Source: Distichodus sexfasciatus (Eukaryota > Chordata > Actinopteri > Characiformes > Distichodontidae). Taken from it: a stretch of 64,000 bases of DNA. A program made the translations under genes and the position numbers. The DNA lies in contig JAVGVS010000819.1 in assembly GCA_032718565.1 (NCBI GenBank), positions 27,836 through 91,835 of the forward strand, in the 5' to 3' direction. Shown in pieces: positions 33,746 through 44,412 of this stretch. Each line of letters begins with the position of its first letter. Within the stretch, counting starts at the first letter, position 1. The notes below the pieces were generated by a model that saw only the letters and a program-made list of their open reading frames with translations, had not been told where the DNA came from and made no database searches.

Positions 33746-34184
33746 ATTGTAACACCACCTATGTAACATATTTATTTTGCTGTCAAGAAATTTGCCACCA
33801 CTTTTGCATCATCACAGACTTTGTATATATTTTATATCCATTAAACATGCTGGACAAAAGGGGCTGCATAAAACCTTGTGAGATCTTGACTCGGGACTGT
33901 GAACATATTTACTTTGTTTCAATAAACCTTTGCCTAAGCTTAAGAACTCTCCTCATTTTTGACTCTCTCTACTTGATCACGACAGTACAAAAGCTTACTC
34001 TGCCTTCCTCTTATGACATGTAAGATTCTTGGTTCTAGACTAGTGGTTGTTTCCCAAAAGCATAGTGGCTAACTGCATTACGTTAGCAACTAGTTAGATC
34101 CATGCAGTTGTGATGCAATTGTTTCTGATAGCTCAAACTACGGAGGTAGCTACTGTATGTTGGACTTACAAAGTCCGACCCATT
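33746..34184. other. Non-coding DNA
   Basis: 34050-34090 carries 'gtttcccaaaagcatagtgg', one arm of the MITE family seen complete at 34392. Otherwise nothing recognised. Confidence 0.4.
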
Positions 34185-34286
34185 GGCCAGCACCTCAGTG
34201 CTATCCTCACCTGTCCCGGTTTCGAAACTGTGACATTCCTATCATGGGGCAAACTCCCTAACCATCACGCTAGCAACTGCCCCAAC
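34185..34286 (-). mobile_element. SINE family A, 5' portion
   Basis: Minus strand: 'cctgtcccggtttcgaaact', 'tcatggggcaaactccctaa', 'ccatcacgctagcaactgcc'. Confidence 0.75.
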
Positions 34287-34300
34287 CAGCCAGTGGAAAA

Positions 34301-34650
34301 GTGAATGTGAGTGATTATTTGTCATTGGAACACAACAAAATGTGACGTCTGCATCTGACCCATCCACAAAGAAGCAGTGGACAGCTGACCTGGGGTGCAT
34401 TTCCCAAAAGTATAGTTGCTAACGTATTGCTAACTATGTTAGCAACACTATGTTATTTGCTAATGTACACTATGTTGGTTGCTAACGTAGTTAGTAACTA
34501 TGCTTTTGGGAAACGCACCCCTGAGCAGTACCCGCAGAGCAGTGCTTGGGGATGGTACTTTGCTCATGAGTACGTCAGTGGTAGCTTTACTGGCCCAGAC
34601 CTGCGACCTTCCAGTCAGGGGGTGAACTCCCTAATCATTACGCTGCCAAC
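34301..34650 (-). mobile_element. SINE family A split by a MITE
   Basis: Tail complement at 34301-34391 ('gtgagtgattatttgtcatt', 'gcatctgacccatccacaaa'). The body and head complement resume at 34522 ('gagcagtgcttggggatggt', 'ctttgctcatgagtacgtca', 'tcattacgctgccaac'). Confidence 0.85.
34392..34521. mobile_element. Palindromic MITE inside SINE A
   Basis: 130 bp with ~30-bp inverted ends: left GGGGTGCATTTCCCAAAAGT, right complement GGGGTGCGTTTCCCAAAAGC, continuing ATAGTTGCTAAC / ATAGTTACTAAC. The interior repeats TTGCTAAC and GTTAGCAAC. A lone arm lies at 34050. Confidence 0.8.
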
Positions 34651-35485
34651 ATCCTCAACATCAGCTCTCTCCTTCATCAACGACGTTGTCTCTCATATGT
34701 TAGATAACGTCCTGATAATCATTTAATTAAGATCAGACACTATAAAGTAGTGAAGGATGAGTTGCACCCAGAAACAGCACAGAAAAACAGAAAATAGAGG
34801 GACTAGTGAGCCAGATGGGAGTCATATTCAGGATTAGATTAAAGTCAAGTCAAGTTTAGGATTTGAATTTTCATAAGGTTTGCTGTTAGAATTCAGTTAT
34901 TTTGAGGTATAGGAGTAGTTTTGACTGCAATAATAAACATTAAAATTTAATTAAAAAAGTTCGGGTGTTTAAAACAAACACTGTTGTGTTTTTAATGTGC
35001 TCCCTTCTGTGATGATTTGATCAGATTTAAATGAAAAAGAGCTTTTGGTGGAGATTTCTTGTAGCGATGCTGCCCTGAGGTGGTTCCAGGAGGGAAGAGG
35101 CAATTTGCATTAAATAAAAACAATCATTTACTGATCAAACATATGCATAGAATCTGGCTTTTTCAAACATCTCTCTTCACTCTGTGATTTATGGGAGAGT
35201 GTATTTTTTTGGCATTTCTAAGGTACAGTGTAAGCGTGTGAGGATTCCCAGCGGTGTCCTGTTGAAAATGGCTACAGCTGACCCACAAAACCACAGACCT
35301 CATTTTTGTGTGTGTCCGTGAGTAGAGCAGCTCTTCACTCGGTAATGACCAGTGGGATTTAAGAAACACATAACAAATCAGACTCTGTGTCTGATAACAA
35401 CTGAGGAGATTGGTTTAGTGAAAGTGTCTGCTATACTCGTCACTTTCCAGATGACCTCTAATATATAGTATATATACAGTATATA
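34651..35485. other. Non-coding DNA
   Basis: No gene or repeat recognised. A short ATATATA run lies at 35460-35487. Confidence 0.4.
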
Positions 35486-36097
35486 TACAGTGGTACTCAA
35501 ACTTCATCAGTTCCAGAAGGCGGTTCGAATTCCAAAATGTTTAAGTTCCAATTTTCATCATAAGAATCAATGTAAATGAAATTAATTTGATCCTGGCCTC
35601 TCAAAATACACCAACAGCTCGATGGTTCTACGCATGGAAGGTTGGTTTTCCAGCTGGGTTAAGTACAAAATCAATGGTTTAATCCTGACAATTTCCATGA
35701 ACAATAATGTTAAGTGCTGAATTGTTGGATTTTGTGTGGAATAGTGTACTCAGTGCAATTTTACAATTTTTGGTATAAACACAACACATATGTGTGAAAT
35801 GACAAAGCAGTTTTGTGAACTTCAGATACAGACACCAATCAATTGATGGTTCTTGTCATACATTCATTTGGCGTCGAGTCAAAGTACAAATTAAATGGTT
35901 GAATTCTGAGTTTTATGATGAAAAATATTGTTAGAGTGATGAATTGTTCAACTTGTTTTGAAATTTTACGCTCTGTGCAGTTTTGCAATTTCCAGCGTAA
36001 AGCATTACACGGCACTCAGCTCATCAAGATTTTTTTTGCACTCCAAGCTCCAAAATGTTCGTAGTCTAAGTGGTTCAAGAACTGATGTACCACTGTA
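35486..36097. mobile_element. Mariner-like MITE flanked by TA
   Basis: Begins TA-CAGTGGTACTCAAACTTC and ends GATGTACCACTG-TA. The complement of the right end (CAGTGGTACATCAGTTCTTG) resembles the left end with a small gap. TA at both borders fits the TA target duplication of the Tc1/mariner superfamily. The ~590-bp interior has no transposase. Confidence 0.7.
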
Positions 36098-36172
36098 TGT
36101 CAGTCAGCATATATTAATTGCTTATGATAATTGACATGCTACTTGGCACTGAAATAGAAGATTTCTCCTGTT

Positions 36173-36484
36173 CATCAACGTTCATACATTATCCGAACCG
36201 TTTAATCCCTATCGGGGTCGGGACCAACGCACTGTAGGGCACACACACTCACACAATCACACTCTCATTCACACCTTACGGGGATAATTTAGAGTCACCA
36301 GTTAATCTACAGTGCATGCTGTTGGACTGTGGGAGGAAACGGAGCACCCGGAGGAAAACCACGCTAACACGGGGAGTGCATGCAAACTCCACACAGAAAG
36401 GCCCTACAGCTGACCGTGGGATCGAACCCAGGATCTTCTTGGTGTGAGGTCACAGCACTGACTAATGAGGGACCATGCTGCCCT
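36173..36484 (-). mobile_element. SINE family B, full length
   Basis: The only complete copy. Minus strand, from the 3' end: 'acattatccgaaccgtttaa', 'gggacgg-type tail', 'cacacacactcacacaatca', 'gggataatttagagtcacca', 'gactgtgggaggaaacggag', 'actccacacagaaaggccct', B-box complement 'gtgggatcgaacccaggatc'. The GGAGTTTGCATG...GGTTTCCTCC core type is that of DANA of cyprinids. It ends ~200 bp beyond the predicted lingo2 poly(A) site. Confidence 0.85.
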
Positions 36485-36694
36485 TGTTCATTAACATATT
36501 ATAATGTAATTATTTTTTCATTTAACAAGTCATTTTTAAACATTTTTGAACAATACTTTTCCACTTTATGAAAATGTTCCATGACTGTTGGTTTCATATT
36601 GTATGCAAACATATGAAAATATTGTTGACCGATGTTTACACTCTTATTAACTTGCTTGTCATATAGTTAAGGTAAAATATTAATGAAGCACAAA
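36485..36694. other. Non-coding DNA between SINE and lingo2 3' end
   Basis: AT-rich, nothing recognised. Confidence 0.4.
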
Positions 36695-37792
36695 AATACA
36701 AATTGATATTCTTTATTCCACATACATGTATTTTTTCATTTTTTTTTACTTTGAACTGTTTACAATCTAAATGATTCAACAACAAAATGAGAAACTACCA
36801 CAACAAAGTCCAAAAACTGTTACTTGGGGGGAAAAAGAAAGAATATATATAAAAAAAATTGTGAATTCACTGTGAAGGGAGACATGGACTTTGTCATCAT
36901 GTTAGCGTTAAGATCCAAGAAATGAATTAAATTAAGACAAGATTAGGACGAAAGGTGGTCCATGTAAAAAAACATATTAACGGTGGCAAATTATTAAAAA
37001 TATGTTAATCATGTATTGTTAAATTATTCACTGTGTATTATGCACTTTGAATGTTTTTTCTTATAAATAATCTCTCTTTTTTATATATATTTTTCACGTT
37101 TTTTTTCCATATTATAAACAAATATAATATTACTGTTTAATTTGGGGTTAGATCGACAGCACACACATTCGTTCGGGGTTAACGCTTCGAAGCCACTCGA
37201 GACCCTTGGTCCTTAAGGTCACAAACGTCTTCCGGAGTGAGATGCTAGTGGGGTTCGTGGTGGTTCCCGAAGCCAAAAGAAGGAAGGGAACAGCAAATTT
37301 TGGCTGAGATTGCATCCTGTGAATATTGCAAAAAATTAGAAAGTGATGTACCATACACATACATAATTAAGCATTACGTACATATATGTGGGGGAAAACA
37401 GATGATTTGTCGTTCGTTCTTTCGGCCAGTCGGTCGGTTTGTAGCAGTGAGAAGGCGTTTTTGCGAGCCAACAAAGAAGATTAATACTTGAAATTTACAA
37501 ATCGGTCCTGTACACAATTAAGTAGCGTCTTTGAATGCCACCTCATACCATGAGGGATTCATAAAAATTGAAAATAGTTCATTATTGACACATCATATTT
37601 CCCTTTTCTTGCTTATTCATTAGTTTCTGTAGTCCATTTCTGCTTGGAACTGCTATGCAGCTGGGGCCTTTGTCCTCATCCTCATCCTTGGGGTCCTTGT
37701 CCCTTTTCTGGAGTCTGTTCATTTTGCCCAAAAAGTTCAGGTGGACAGGTGCATAAAATTGGTCTGGGCATCCCCATTTTAAAAAGCCCCAT
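36695..37792 (-). other. lingo2: Predicted lingo2 3' untranslated region
   Basis: This follows the stop codon without any repeat interruption. 36850-37500 contains long non-SINE stretches and several TTTTTT/ATATAT segments. The first canonical poly(A) signal on the minus strand is at 36717-36712, and an ATTAAA is at 37142-37137, so shorter and longer 3' ends are possible. The extent is inferred, not proven. Confidence 0.45.
36712..36717 (-). terminator. Candidate poly(A) signal AATAAA
   Basis: AATAAA on the minus strand in context TGGAATAAAG, about 1.08 kb past the lingo2 stop. An ATTAAA at 37142-37137 is an alternative. It was chosen because no earlier canonical hexamer is seen. Confidence 0.45.
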
Positions 37793-39640
37793 TCAGATCA
37801 TTTTCATGTTGAAGCGTCGAGGCCCAGCGGTCTGCTCGCCCCCCTCGGAGGAGGCACCATTTGATTTGGAGCGTGGAACGTACTCAATGTCTATGTTGTT
37901 TTTGTGCTTCCCTTTGCCCCGGCTCCATACAAACAGGAGCAGGAAACAGAAGAGGACCACCCCCAGGAATGTGAAACAGCCCATGGCTGTTGAAACTAAG
38001 ATGGTCTTTAGGTCCAGGCCGAAGGTGGTGTTGGGGAGGTTGGTGCTGTTGGCAGTGGTGCTGTTGGGATCTACGTAGTACTGGGTCCTGTTGGCATAGA
38101 GCGAACCCAGGCTCTTGACTGCCAGAGACACCATCAATGTGTCATTCCCTGCTGAATTTGAAGCCACACAAACATACACCCCTCCATCCTGCACCTCCAC
38201 TGCCTTGATGTCCAGTGAGCCATTATTGTGTACGGTCACCCGGCCATGGCTCCGGTTGGTAAGGTGCCTCCGGCGAGGTGTGACCCAGGAAATAGCAGGG
38301 CGAGGAGTTCCCTCTGCACTGCAGTCCAGTCGGGCTGACTGACCCTCATCCACTGAGACTAGCTGTGTCCTGTTCTCTCTGATCTTGGGCTTGGTGCAGG
38401 TGACATAGTAGGACAAGAGGGCTTCCTTGAACTCCTTGAAGGGACGCCCTCGAATGCCCTCTGGTGTGTTGCACTCAGGTTGCTCATCCCCAAACGAAAT
38501 AGAGTGCCTCTTTTGCAGGAGCCACATCAGCCGACAGTCACAAACCAGTGGGTTGCCATTGATGAGCAGCATCTCCAGAGACTCAGGTGCCTGGAAAACA
38601 CCTTTCTCCAATGTGTCCAACCTGTTGTGTGACACATCAAGCACCCTGAGCCAGCGCAGACCCTGGAAAGCATAGAGTTCCACTGAAACCAAGTGTGCAC
38701 CTGCTATTCGCAACTCTCGCAGTCGCACCAGGTCTTGCAGTAGACCCCCTTCCACGGTACGGATGCGGCTGTAGGACAGGTTGAGGTGGGTCAGGTAAGG
38801 CAGGTGGCGCAGGGCCTGGTAGGGGAAGGCTGACAGGTTGGTGTTGGTAACAGATAAAGTGGTGAGATTGAGGCCATGAAGCGTATTGGGTGGGAATGAA
38901 TCCAGCGAGGGCCAGTTGTCAATTTCAAGGTGGCGCAGACGGAAGAGTTTCTTAAAGGAGTAAGGATGCAGGGTGCTAATGCTAAGGTACCTCATATGCA
39001 GGCTCACCAGGTTATGCAGGTGTGATAGGGACTCGGTGGGCACAGCAGTCAGGTTGCAGCGTTCCAGTGTCAAACTCTCTAGTGCCAGCAGTCCATTAAA
39101 GGCTCGGTGAGATATGTAGACGAGCTCGTTGTCACCCACGTCCAGTGACTTCAGGTTGTGCAGGTCCTGGAACATATAGTCCACCAGAATGACAATTTTG
39201 TTGTCGCTGATGTCCAATGTGGTGAGATTGGACAGGCCAGAGAAGACGCCTAGAGACAGCAGCTTGATGCGGTTGCTTTTCAGGCTGAGCGAGTGCAAGC
39301 TGTAGAGTGAGTTGAAGGCTCCTGGCTCTACATAGGCCACAACATTGCCACTCAGGTCCAGCTCCTCGATGTGGGGGTAGGCAGCAAAGTCATCAGGGTT
39401 GATGGCCTGGATACGGTTCTTGCTCAGGTCCAGGATCCTGGTTTCAATGGGGACGCCATCAGGGATGGTCGGGTAGCGCTTTCGGTGGCAGATGACCGAT
39501 CGGCTCTGGGCTGAGCACTCACAGCGGGATGGGCAAGCAAGGGCCGAGCCTAAAAACACCGCCACCAGGGTCAGCCCCAGCAACGGCTGCCAGCAGAACA
39601 CAGCCGTGTGCGCCATGACTCGGCTTGGGCACTCTACCAT
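37793..39640 (-). CDS. lingo2: LINGO2-like leucine-rich repeat and Ig transmembrane protein
   Basis: An intact 615-codon frame in a single coding exon, as is usual for LINGO genes. Order of parts: signal peptide (about 9-35), LRR N-cap (C36, C40, C42, C51), leucine-rich repeats (about 60-365), LRR C-cap (NPLVCDC with C367, C369, then C390, C415), one Ig domain (C440 to C491, DGGVYVC), a sequon-rich stalk, transmembrane helix (about 546-572), and a short tail with EYVPR (586-590) ending in PRRFNMKMI. About 13 N-x-S/T sites face outward. LINGO proteins are neuronal cell-surface proteins. LINGO1 is a Nogo-receptor co-receptor limiting myelination and axon growth, while the ligand of LINGO2 is less clear. 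The start HTAVFCWQPLLG, NTNLS repeat and TILVSTAMGCFTFLG helix favour LINGO2 over LINGO1, 3 or 4. Met9 (39616) aligns with the mammalian start, so translation may begin there (607 residues). Which fish LINGO2 paralogue it is cannot be told by eye. Confidence 0.95.
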   Translation of the reverse strand: MVECPSRVMAHTAVFCWQPLLGLTLVAVFLGSALACPSRCECSAQSRSVICHRKRYPTIPDGVPIETRILDLSKNRIQAINPDDFAAYPHIEELDLSGNVVAYVEPGAFNSLYSLHSLSLKSNRIKLLSLGVFSGLSNLTTLDISDNKIVILVDYMFQDLHNLKSLDVGDNELVYISHRAFNGLLALESLTLERCNLTAVPTESLSHLHNLVSLHMRYLSISTLHPYSFKKLFRLRHLEIDNWPSLDSFPPNTLHGLNLTTLSVTNTNLSAFPYQALRHLPYLTHLNLSYSRIRTVEGGLLQDLVRLRELRIAGAHLVSVELYAFQGLRWLRVLDVSHNRLDTLEKGVFQAPESLEMLLINGNPLVCDCRLMWLLQKRHSISFGDEQPECNTPEGIRGRPFKEFKEALLSYYVTCTKPKIRENRTQLVSVDEGQSARLDCSAEGTPRPAISWVTPRRRHLTNRSHGRVTVHNNGSLDIKAVEVQDGGVYVCVASNSAGNDTLMVSLAVKSLGSLYANRTQYYVDPNSTTANSTNLPNTTFGLDLKTILVSTAMGCFTFLGVVLFCFLLLFVWSRGKGKHKNNIDIEYVPRSKSNGASSEGGEQTAGPRRFNMKMI

Positions 39641-39650
39641 TCTGTCACGG

Positions 39651-39700
39651 CTCTGGAGAGAGAGAGACAGACAGAGAAAAAGAGAAAGAGAGATTTTTAT
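39651..39700 (-). promoter_or_regulatory. Splice acceptor before lingo2 coding exon
   Basis: The minus strand reads a long pyrimidine tract (CTCTCTTTCTCTTTTTCTCT, then CTGTCTGTCTCTCTCTCTCC) ending in AG at 39654-39653, then AGCCGTGACAGA before ATG. The coding exon therefore carries only ~12 nt of 5'UTR, and the promoter and 5'UTR exons must lie further up, at higher coordinates, perhaps outside the window. An alternative AG is two bases on. Confidence 0.75.
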
Positions 39701-40425
39701 TACATGGCAAACTTTACTTCATAGAAAATATATGTTTTTATTCTAAGAAACAGAATTTCATGTAATGAATGATGAATGATATACCAAAAATAATACAAAA
39801 GTGGGTGTAACTTTTTTTTTAAATTGAAATGTGGTTCAAATTGCACATGTTGGTGGACGTATTCCCACTTTTGCATAGATTTTTGTACAGTCCTCATATG
39901 TGTCATTACTGTAAAAGAAAACATGAAACTTTTTTTTGCAGAAAATCAAGTTTTTGGTCTACAACAATGCTCTTATTATTTAAAAAAATATGAAAGAAAA
40001 GCAAAAAAGGAAGAGACATGTTGGATTGATTTAACTGCTAATCTCATATTTTGTCTAATTAAGTATTTGATCTTCCCAGTTTAGTTTTAATTTTTTTCTC
40101 TTCCATTTTTGCAAATCACTGCTAGTCAGTGAATAACAGCACAAGTCACATAAAGCCAGCTAGTTCTTGATTTATACCTTTGAAAATAAGCAAAAAAAAA
40201 ATTGTGTTAATGAATCAGGACAGCAGTGTGGCTTTGGATTGTATTTTTGGTGTGAAATGAAGGAAAACATTGGGATCAGTTCCGTCTAGACACACTTTGT
40301 ACAGTTTCACATTCAGTTTGATGCATCAAACAGCATTTATTCCCATGCAGAACAAGATCAGGGCAGACACACACATACACACACACACAAACAAAACAAC
40401 AGCTGCTGTTCCAGCTATTAAAGTC
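39701..40425. other. Presumed lingo2 intron, non-coding
   Basis: AT-rich, no gene. A short (AC) run is at 40372-40388. The minus-strand frames here are not supported. Confidence 0.45.
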
Positions 40426-41565
40426 TCTGTATGTGTGAAGGTTTGTGTTATGCGTGCTTGTGTTTGCATGTGTACTTGTGCCTTAGAATATTTGTGTGGT
40501 TGTGCATGTGTGTGCATGTATGTATGTGTGTGTGTGTGTTATTTGTGGGTGTACCCATTTATATTTGTGTGTGTATTTGGATATGGGCGCGTGTGTATTT
40601 GCGTGTGCGCATGGAAGTGTATTTGTGTGTGTAGTTGTATTAGCATGTGCATATATGTGTGCACATATTTGAGTGTATGTGTACATGGGTCGGTGTGTTG
40701 GTGTGTATTTGCAGATGTGTGCATGTGTCTATTCAAGTGTATGCGTGGGTGAGTGAATTTATGTGTGTATATGTGTGCATGCATCTGTACATGTGTATTT
40801 GTGTGTGTATGTTTAGTTGTATGTGCACATGTATATTTGTGTGTGCATGTGTGTGTATGTGTGTGTATTTGCGTGCATGCATTTGTGTGTGTGTGTGTGT
40901 GTGTGTGAATGTATATTTGTGTGTGCATATGTATTTGTCAGTGCATGGGTGTATTTGTGTGCATGGGTATTTGTGTGGGCATGTATTTGTGTGTGTAAGT
41001 ATGTGTGTGTGTGCATGTGTATTTGTGAGTGTGCATGTGTATGTATATGCATTTGTGTGTGTATGTATATTTGTGTGTGCATATGTATTTGCGTGTGTGC
41101 ATGTGTGTGTGTGTGTGTTTGTATATCTGTGTGTGTGAATGTTTAGTAGTATGTGTGTGCATGTGTATTTGTGTGTGTCAATGTTTAGTAGTATGAGTAT
41201 GCACATATATTTTTGTGTGTGCATGTGTGTATATGTATTTGTGTGTGCATGTTTAGTAGTATGAGTGTGTATGTTTATTTTTGCGTGTGCGTGCGTGTGC
41301 ATGTATATGTGTTTGTGCACGTGTGTCCATGTGGTTTTGTGTTTGTGCATGTGTATTTGTGTGTGTGCATGTTTAGTAGTATGTGTGTGCATGTGTATTT
41401 GTGTGTGCATGTATATTTGTGTGTATGTTTATTTTTTGTGTGTGCATGTGCATTTGTGTGTGTGTGTTTCCATGTTTAGCTGTATGTGCATGTGCATTTG
41501 TGTGTATGTGTTTCCATGTTTAGCTGTATGTGCATGTGCATTTGTGTGTGTGTGTTTCTGAGTAC
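40426..41565. repeat. TG-rich degenerate minisatellite (1.1 kb)
   Basis: Plus strand built from GTGTGTATTTG, GTGTGCATGT and TTTAGTAGTATG units, nearly all alternating purine/pyrimidine, with (GT)n runs. A ~50-bp higher-order unit (TGTTTAGTAGTATG + GTGTGCATGTGTATTTGTG) recurs from 41140. Open frames up to 225 codons on both strands (Cys/Val or His/Thr rich) are artefacts. Confidence 0.95.
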
Positions 41566-41619
41566 GCCTTAAGTCCATGTTGTTTAGTGTGAGCTCCATG
41601 CCCCAGGCTCTGCCATCAT

Positions 41620-41620
41620 C

Positions 41621-41655
<35 letters not shown>

Positions 41656-41658
41656 TTT
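41620..41658. repeat. (TTTA)n microsatellite
   Basis: Nine to ten perfect units. Confidence 0.95.
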
Positions 41659-42010
41659 CCTCTGTTCGCTCAGCGCTCCTGCAGACCCGGGTCACAGAAG
41701 ACGAGTGTGTCCTTATTTCTCTGCCACTGAATGCGAGCGACACAGTGTAAGACGGTTACGCAACACGCCCAGAGACATGCTCTTTTTTTAATGGCTGCAG
41801 AACTTCAGCCGTCGGTGACTCTCGCCTTCCTGCCTCCTGCTCATTTCCACTCGGCCAGCGTGTAATCACGTCAAAGTGCTAATGAGGTAAACACAAGTTT
41901 GCTTAAACGCAGTCGGAACTTTCATGAGACGACTTGCAGGCGAGAGACATAACGTTGCGGAAGAATTTGCAGAATTATGTGACCAAAACACTCTGAGGGA
42001 AACAACTCAA
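41659..42010. other. GC-richer unique DNA
   Basis: Repeat-free ('gcctcctgctcatttccact', 'gtgtaatcacgtcaaagtgc'). A possible conserved element within the presumed intron, no gene. Confidence 0.35.
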
Positions 42011-42152
42011 TTAGATCATGAGCAAGTTACCATCCCCATGCACTGCTCCTCCCCATGCGCTGCCCACTGCTCCTTCACTGACTGGTCAAATGCAGAGGCC
42101 ACCTTTGCTTGTGGTGCTGTGCTGTGTTCACAATGACAAATATTCCCTCAAA
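42011..42152 (+). mobile_element. SINE family A, 3' two-thirds
   Basis: 'atcatgagcaagttaccatc', 'tgcccactgctccttcactg', 'gtcaaatgcagaggccacct', 'gttcacaatgacaaatattc'. Confidence 0.85.
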
Positions 42153-42187
42153 TAAGTTACTTAACTATTTTATTCAGTAGCGAAGCT

Positions 42188-42432
42188 CTCTCTTTACAAA
42201 GATGGCTATTTTCAACAACCAGGGGTTTGTGATTGGTGCTGAAGTGGCATCCAATAGGTTACTCTGCACCACAATGCGCTCTTGGCAGCTGTGAGATGGA
42301 GTCGGGGGATGGAGTCCACCTTGGCTGAGATGGAAGCAAGAATCGTTGGCTCTGTTGCTTGTAGTGTAGCTAACTACTATATCAAATGATACTTTTGATC
42401 ATAAGTACCATTTAAAAGTAGTTTTTCAACAG
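42188..42432 (+). mobile_element. Palindromic element family, right arm
   Basis: 'caaagatggctattttcaac', 'gggtttgtgattggtgctga', 'gcgctcttggcagctgtgag', 'gatggaagcaagaatcgttg', 'tagtgtagctaactactata' match 6777-7240. The left arm is not present. Confidence 0.75.
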
Positions 42433-43242
42433 TGCATCCGACGTAACGGCCAACATAGGTTTTTGACACGGCTCTTAAGCCGGAGCCAAAACGAATCCTG
42501 CTTGAACAGAAGCAGTCGGATGGAAAAACTCTGATTCCGGACTTCATCAGTATTCCGTGGTTTGTCTCTGCTTCGTGTGAAGCTTTTCGGCACGCTTCAG
42601 AACTACAAGGCAGAGAGTAGCGGGATAGAAGAGCAGCTTGAGTGATGTGAATCTCAACCCACTCAGACTTTTGAGAGCGATCAGCTCCTTTCTTGCCGGT
42701 AGAGGATCACAACGTTACTAATACATGAATTCAGTTTATCAGTTATACTGAGATTTAGCCAAACTCGCAGTGATGCCAAAAATGAATAAAATAGAAAACA
42801 AAAATATGAAAAATTTGTTCTGATTTGTCCAAACCCTAGCAACATTTTCTGATTTTAGATTTTTACAGATAAGCAGTGTTCTGACTGTTGACAGTGCAAA
42901 TATGTATGCAATATTTGCAAACATTGATTGCAAAACAGAATGATGTGCTGACACACTTTTTCACTTTTTTATCTTCCCTCTTTTGTGATTTATCTTCACT
43001 CTTTTGTCTCTGAGCCTCATGTGGCGTCTCACACACTTCACTACATTTAACCAAGGAGAAGGAAACAGAGAAACCCTGAAGGCATCTGGATCTTACACAT
43101 ACACACACACACACACACATTTGCACACTTCAGCCTCCACAAAATGCGTGCAGACAGCAGGCAAAGTCAGATTTTTAGATGCATTCCAACACATCTATGT
43201 TTTGCAAATGTAACCTTCCTCTGTTTTTCCTGCCTTATCAGA
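42433..43242. other. Non-coding DNA
   Basis: 42430-42720 is GC-richer unique sequence, then AT-rich. An (AC)n run lies at 43098-43120. Confidence 0.4.
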
Positions 43243-43243
43243 T

Positions 43244-43281
<38 letters not shown>

Positions 43282-43670
43282 ACCATCTCGCCATTCCACA
43301 ACCTCTCTCATTCGTTCTTTCTTTCCACATCTTTCTCGTTCCCTCATCTCTCTCTATCTCTCCCTGTTTTCCTCTCTTATTCCTCACATCTCTATTTATC
43401 TCTCTCTTTATCAGTCTTTCGCTCCCTGTCTTTATCAACTTGTCTCCCAATTAGTTGGACCACTTTTTCAACCACTTCTTTATTGATTGATTGATTGATT
43501 TTTCTCTATTTCTCTCTCTTAATCTCTTTTCGTCCTCTGCCTCTGACTGTCTTGCTCTTAACCTCTTCTTTCTTCCTCAACCTGTGTCTCTCTCTACCCC
43601 TCTTTTTACTCCCTCAACCTCTCTTTCATGTCCCTTCATCTCTCCCCGTTTTCTTCTCTTTCTCTTCAGA

Positions 43671-43744
<74 letters not shown>

Positions 43745-43803
43745 CTTTTTGTCCTCAACTTCTTCTTCCTTTCTTTTCACTTCTCTCTCTGTCTCTCTCT
43801 CTG

Positions 43804-43840
<37 letters not shown>
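43243..43840. repeat. CT-rich block with (TCTA)18 and (CA)n
   Basis: A (CT)n run at 43243-43281, then ~390 bp of imperfect CTCTTTCC, a perfect-looking (TATC/TCTA)n at 43670-43744, more CT at 43780-43820 and (CA)n at 43820-43840. Serine/leucine-rich frames of up to 135 codons through it are artefacts. Confidence 0.95.
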
Positions 43841-44280
43841 GCTCAGTAGTGTTGTAGTGCACACTGCTGCTGGGGGCTATGTTGCTGTGTTCCAGTAGGA
43901 TTGTGAATATTTAAGCAGTAGAACTTCTCTCTACTGCACTCCTCTCACACAGCAATTCCACCTCCGTGTGACTCTTTAAGGCTTGTGTGTGTGTAATTAC
44001 ACATCTGCATTTTAAATCATCACAGATAAAAATCCACACCGGTTGCCCTGCTGTAAACGTCTGTTAATCACAGTCTTATTAATGATAAGATGATTAACCT
44101 CCAACCGGATGCAAGGTAGTCTCTTCTGCACTGTTTCATTCAGTCTATTCAGTACAGCTCTATTTTACCAGGGTTTTATTCATGTAAATGATGAATATTA
44201 AAAACATACAGACATGACAGCTCTAAACCTCATACCGTCAGATAAGGCCTAAACAGAACGAATTGTAAAGCATATAAACT
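43841..44280. other. Non-coding DNA
   Basis: Nothing recognised. 44040-44110 ('ctgttaatcacagtcttatt', 'aatgataagatgattaacct') might be conserved. Confidence 0.35.
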
Positions 44281-44379
44281 TTTATACAGCTGTATAGATA
44301 GAGATGGAAGACAAAGAAGAAAATGGGTAGAGATGGATAGAGAAAGACAGATGTAGAGAGACATGAGTGAAGTGAGGTT

Positions 44380-44412
<33 letters not shown>

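Noticed and set aside
37644..38078. 144-codon plus-strand frame
   Set aside because: Antisense shadow of the lingo2 3' coding end.
40733..41410. 225-codon His/Thr-rich minus frame and similar frames on plus (Cys/Val-rich)
   Set aside because: They arise from TG/CA simple sequence, which rarely forms stops. Frames are open in several phases on both strands at once.
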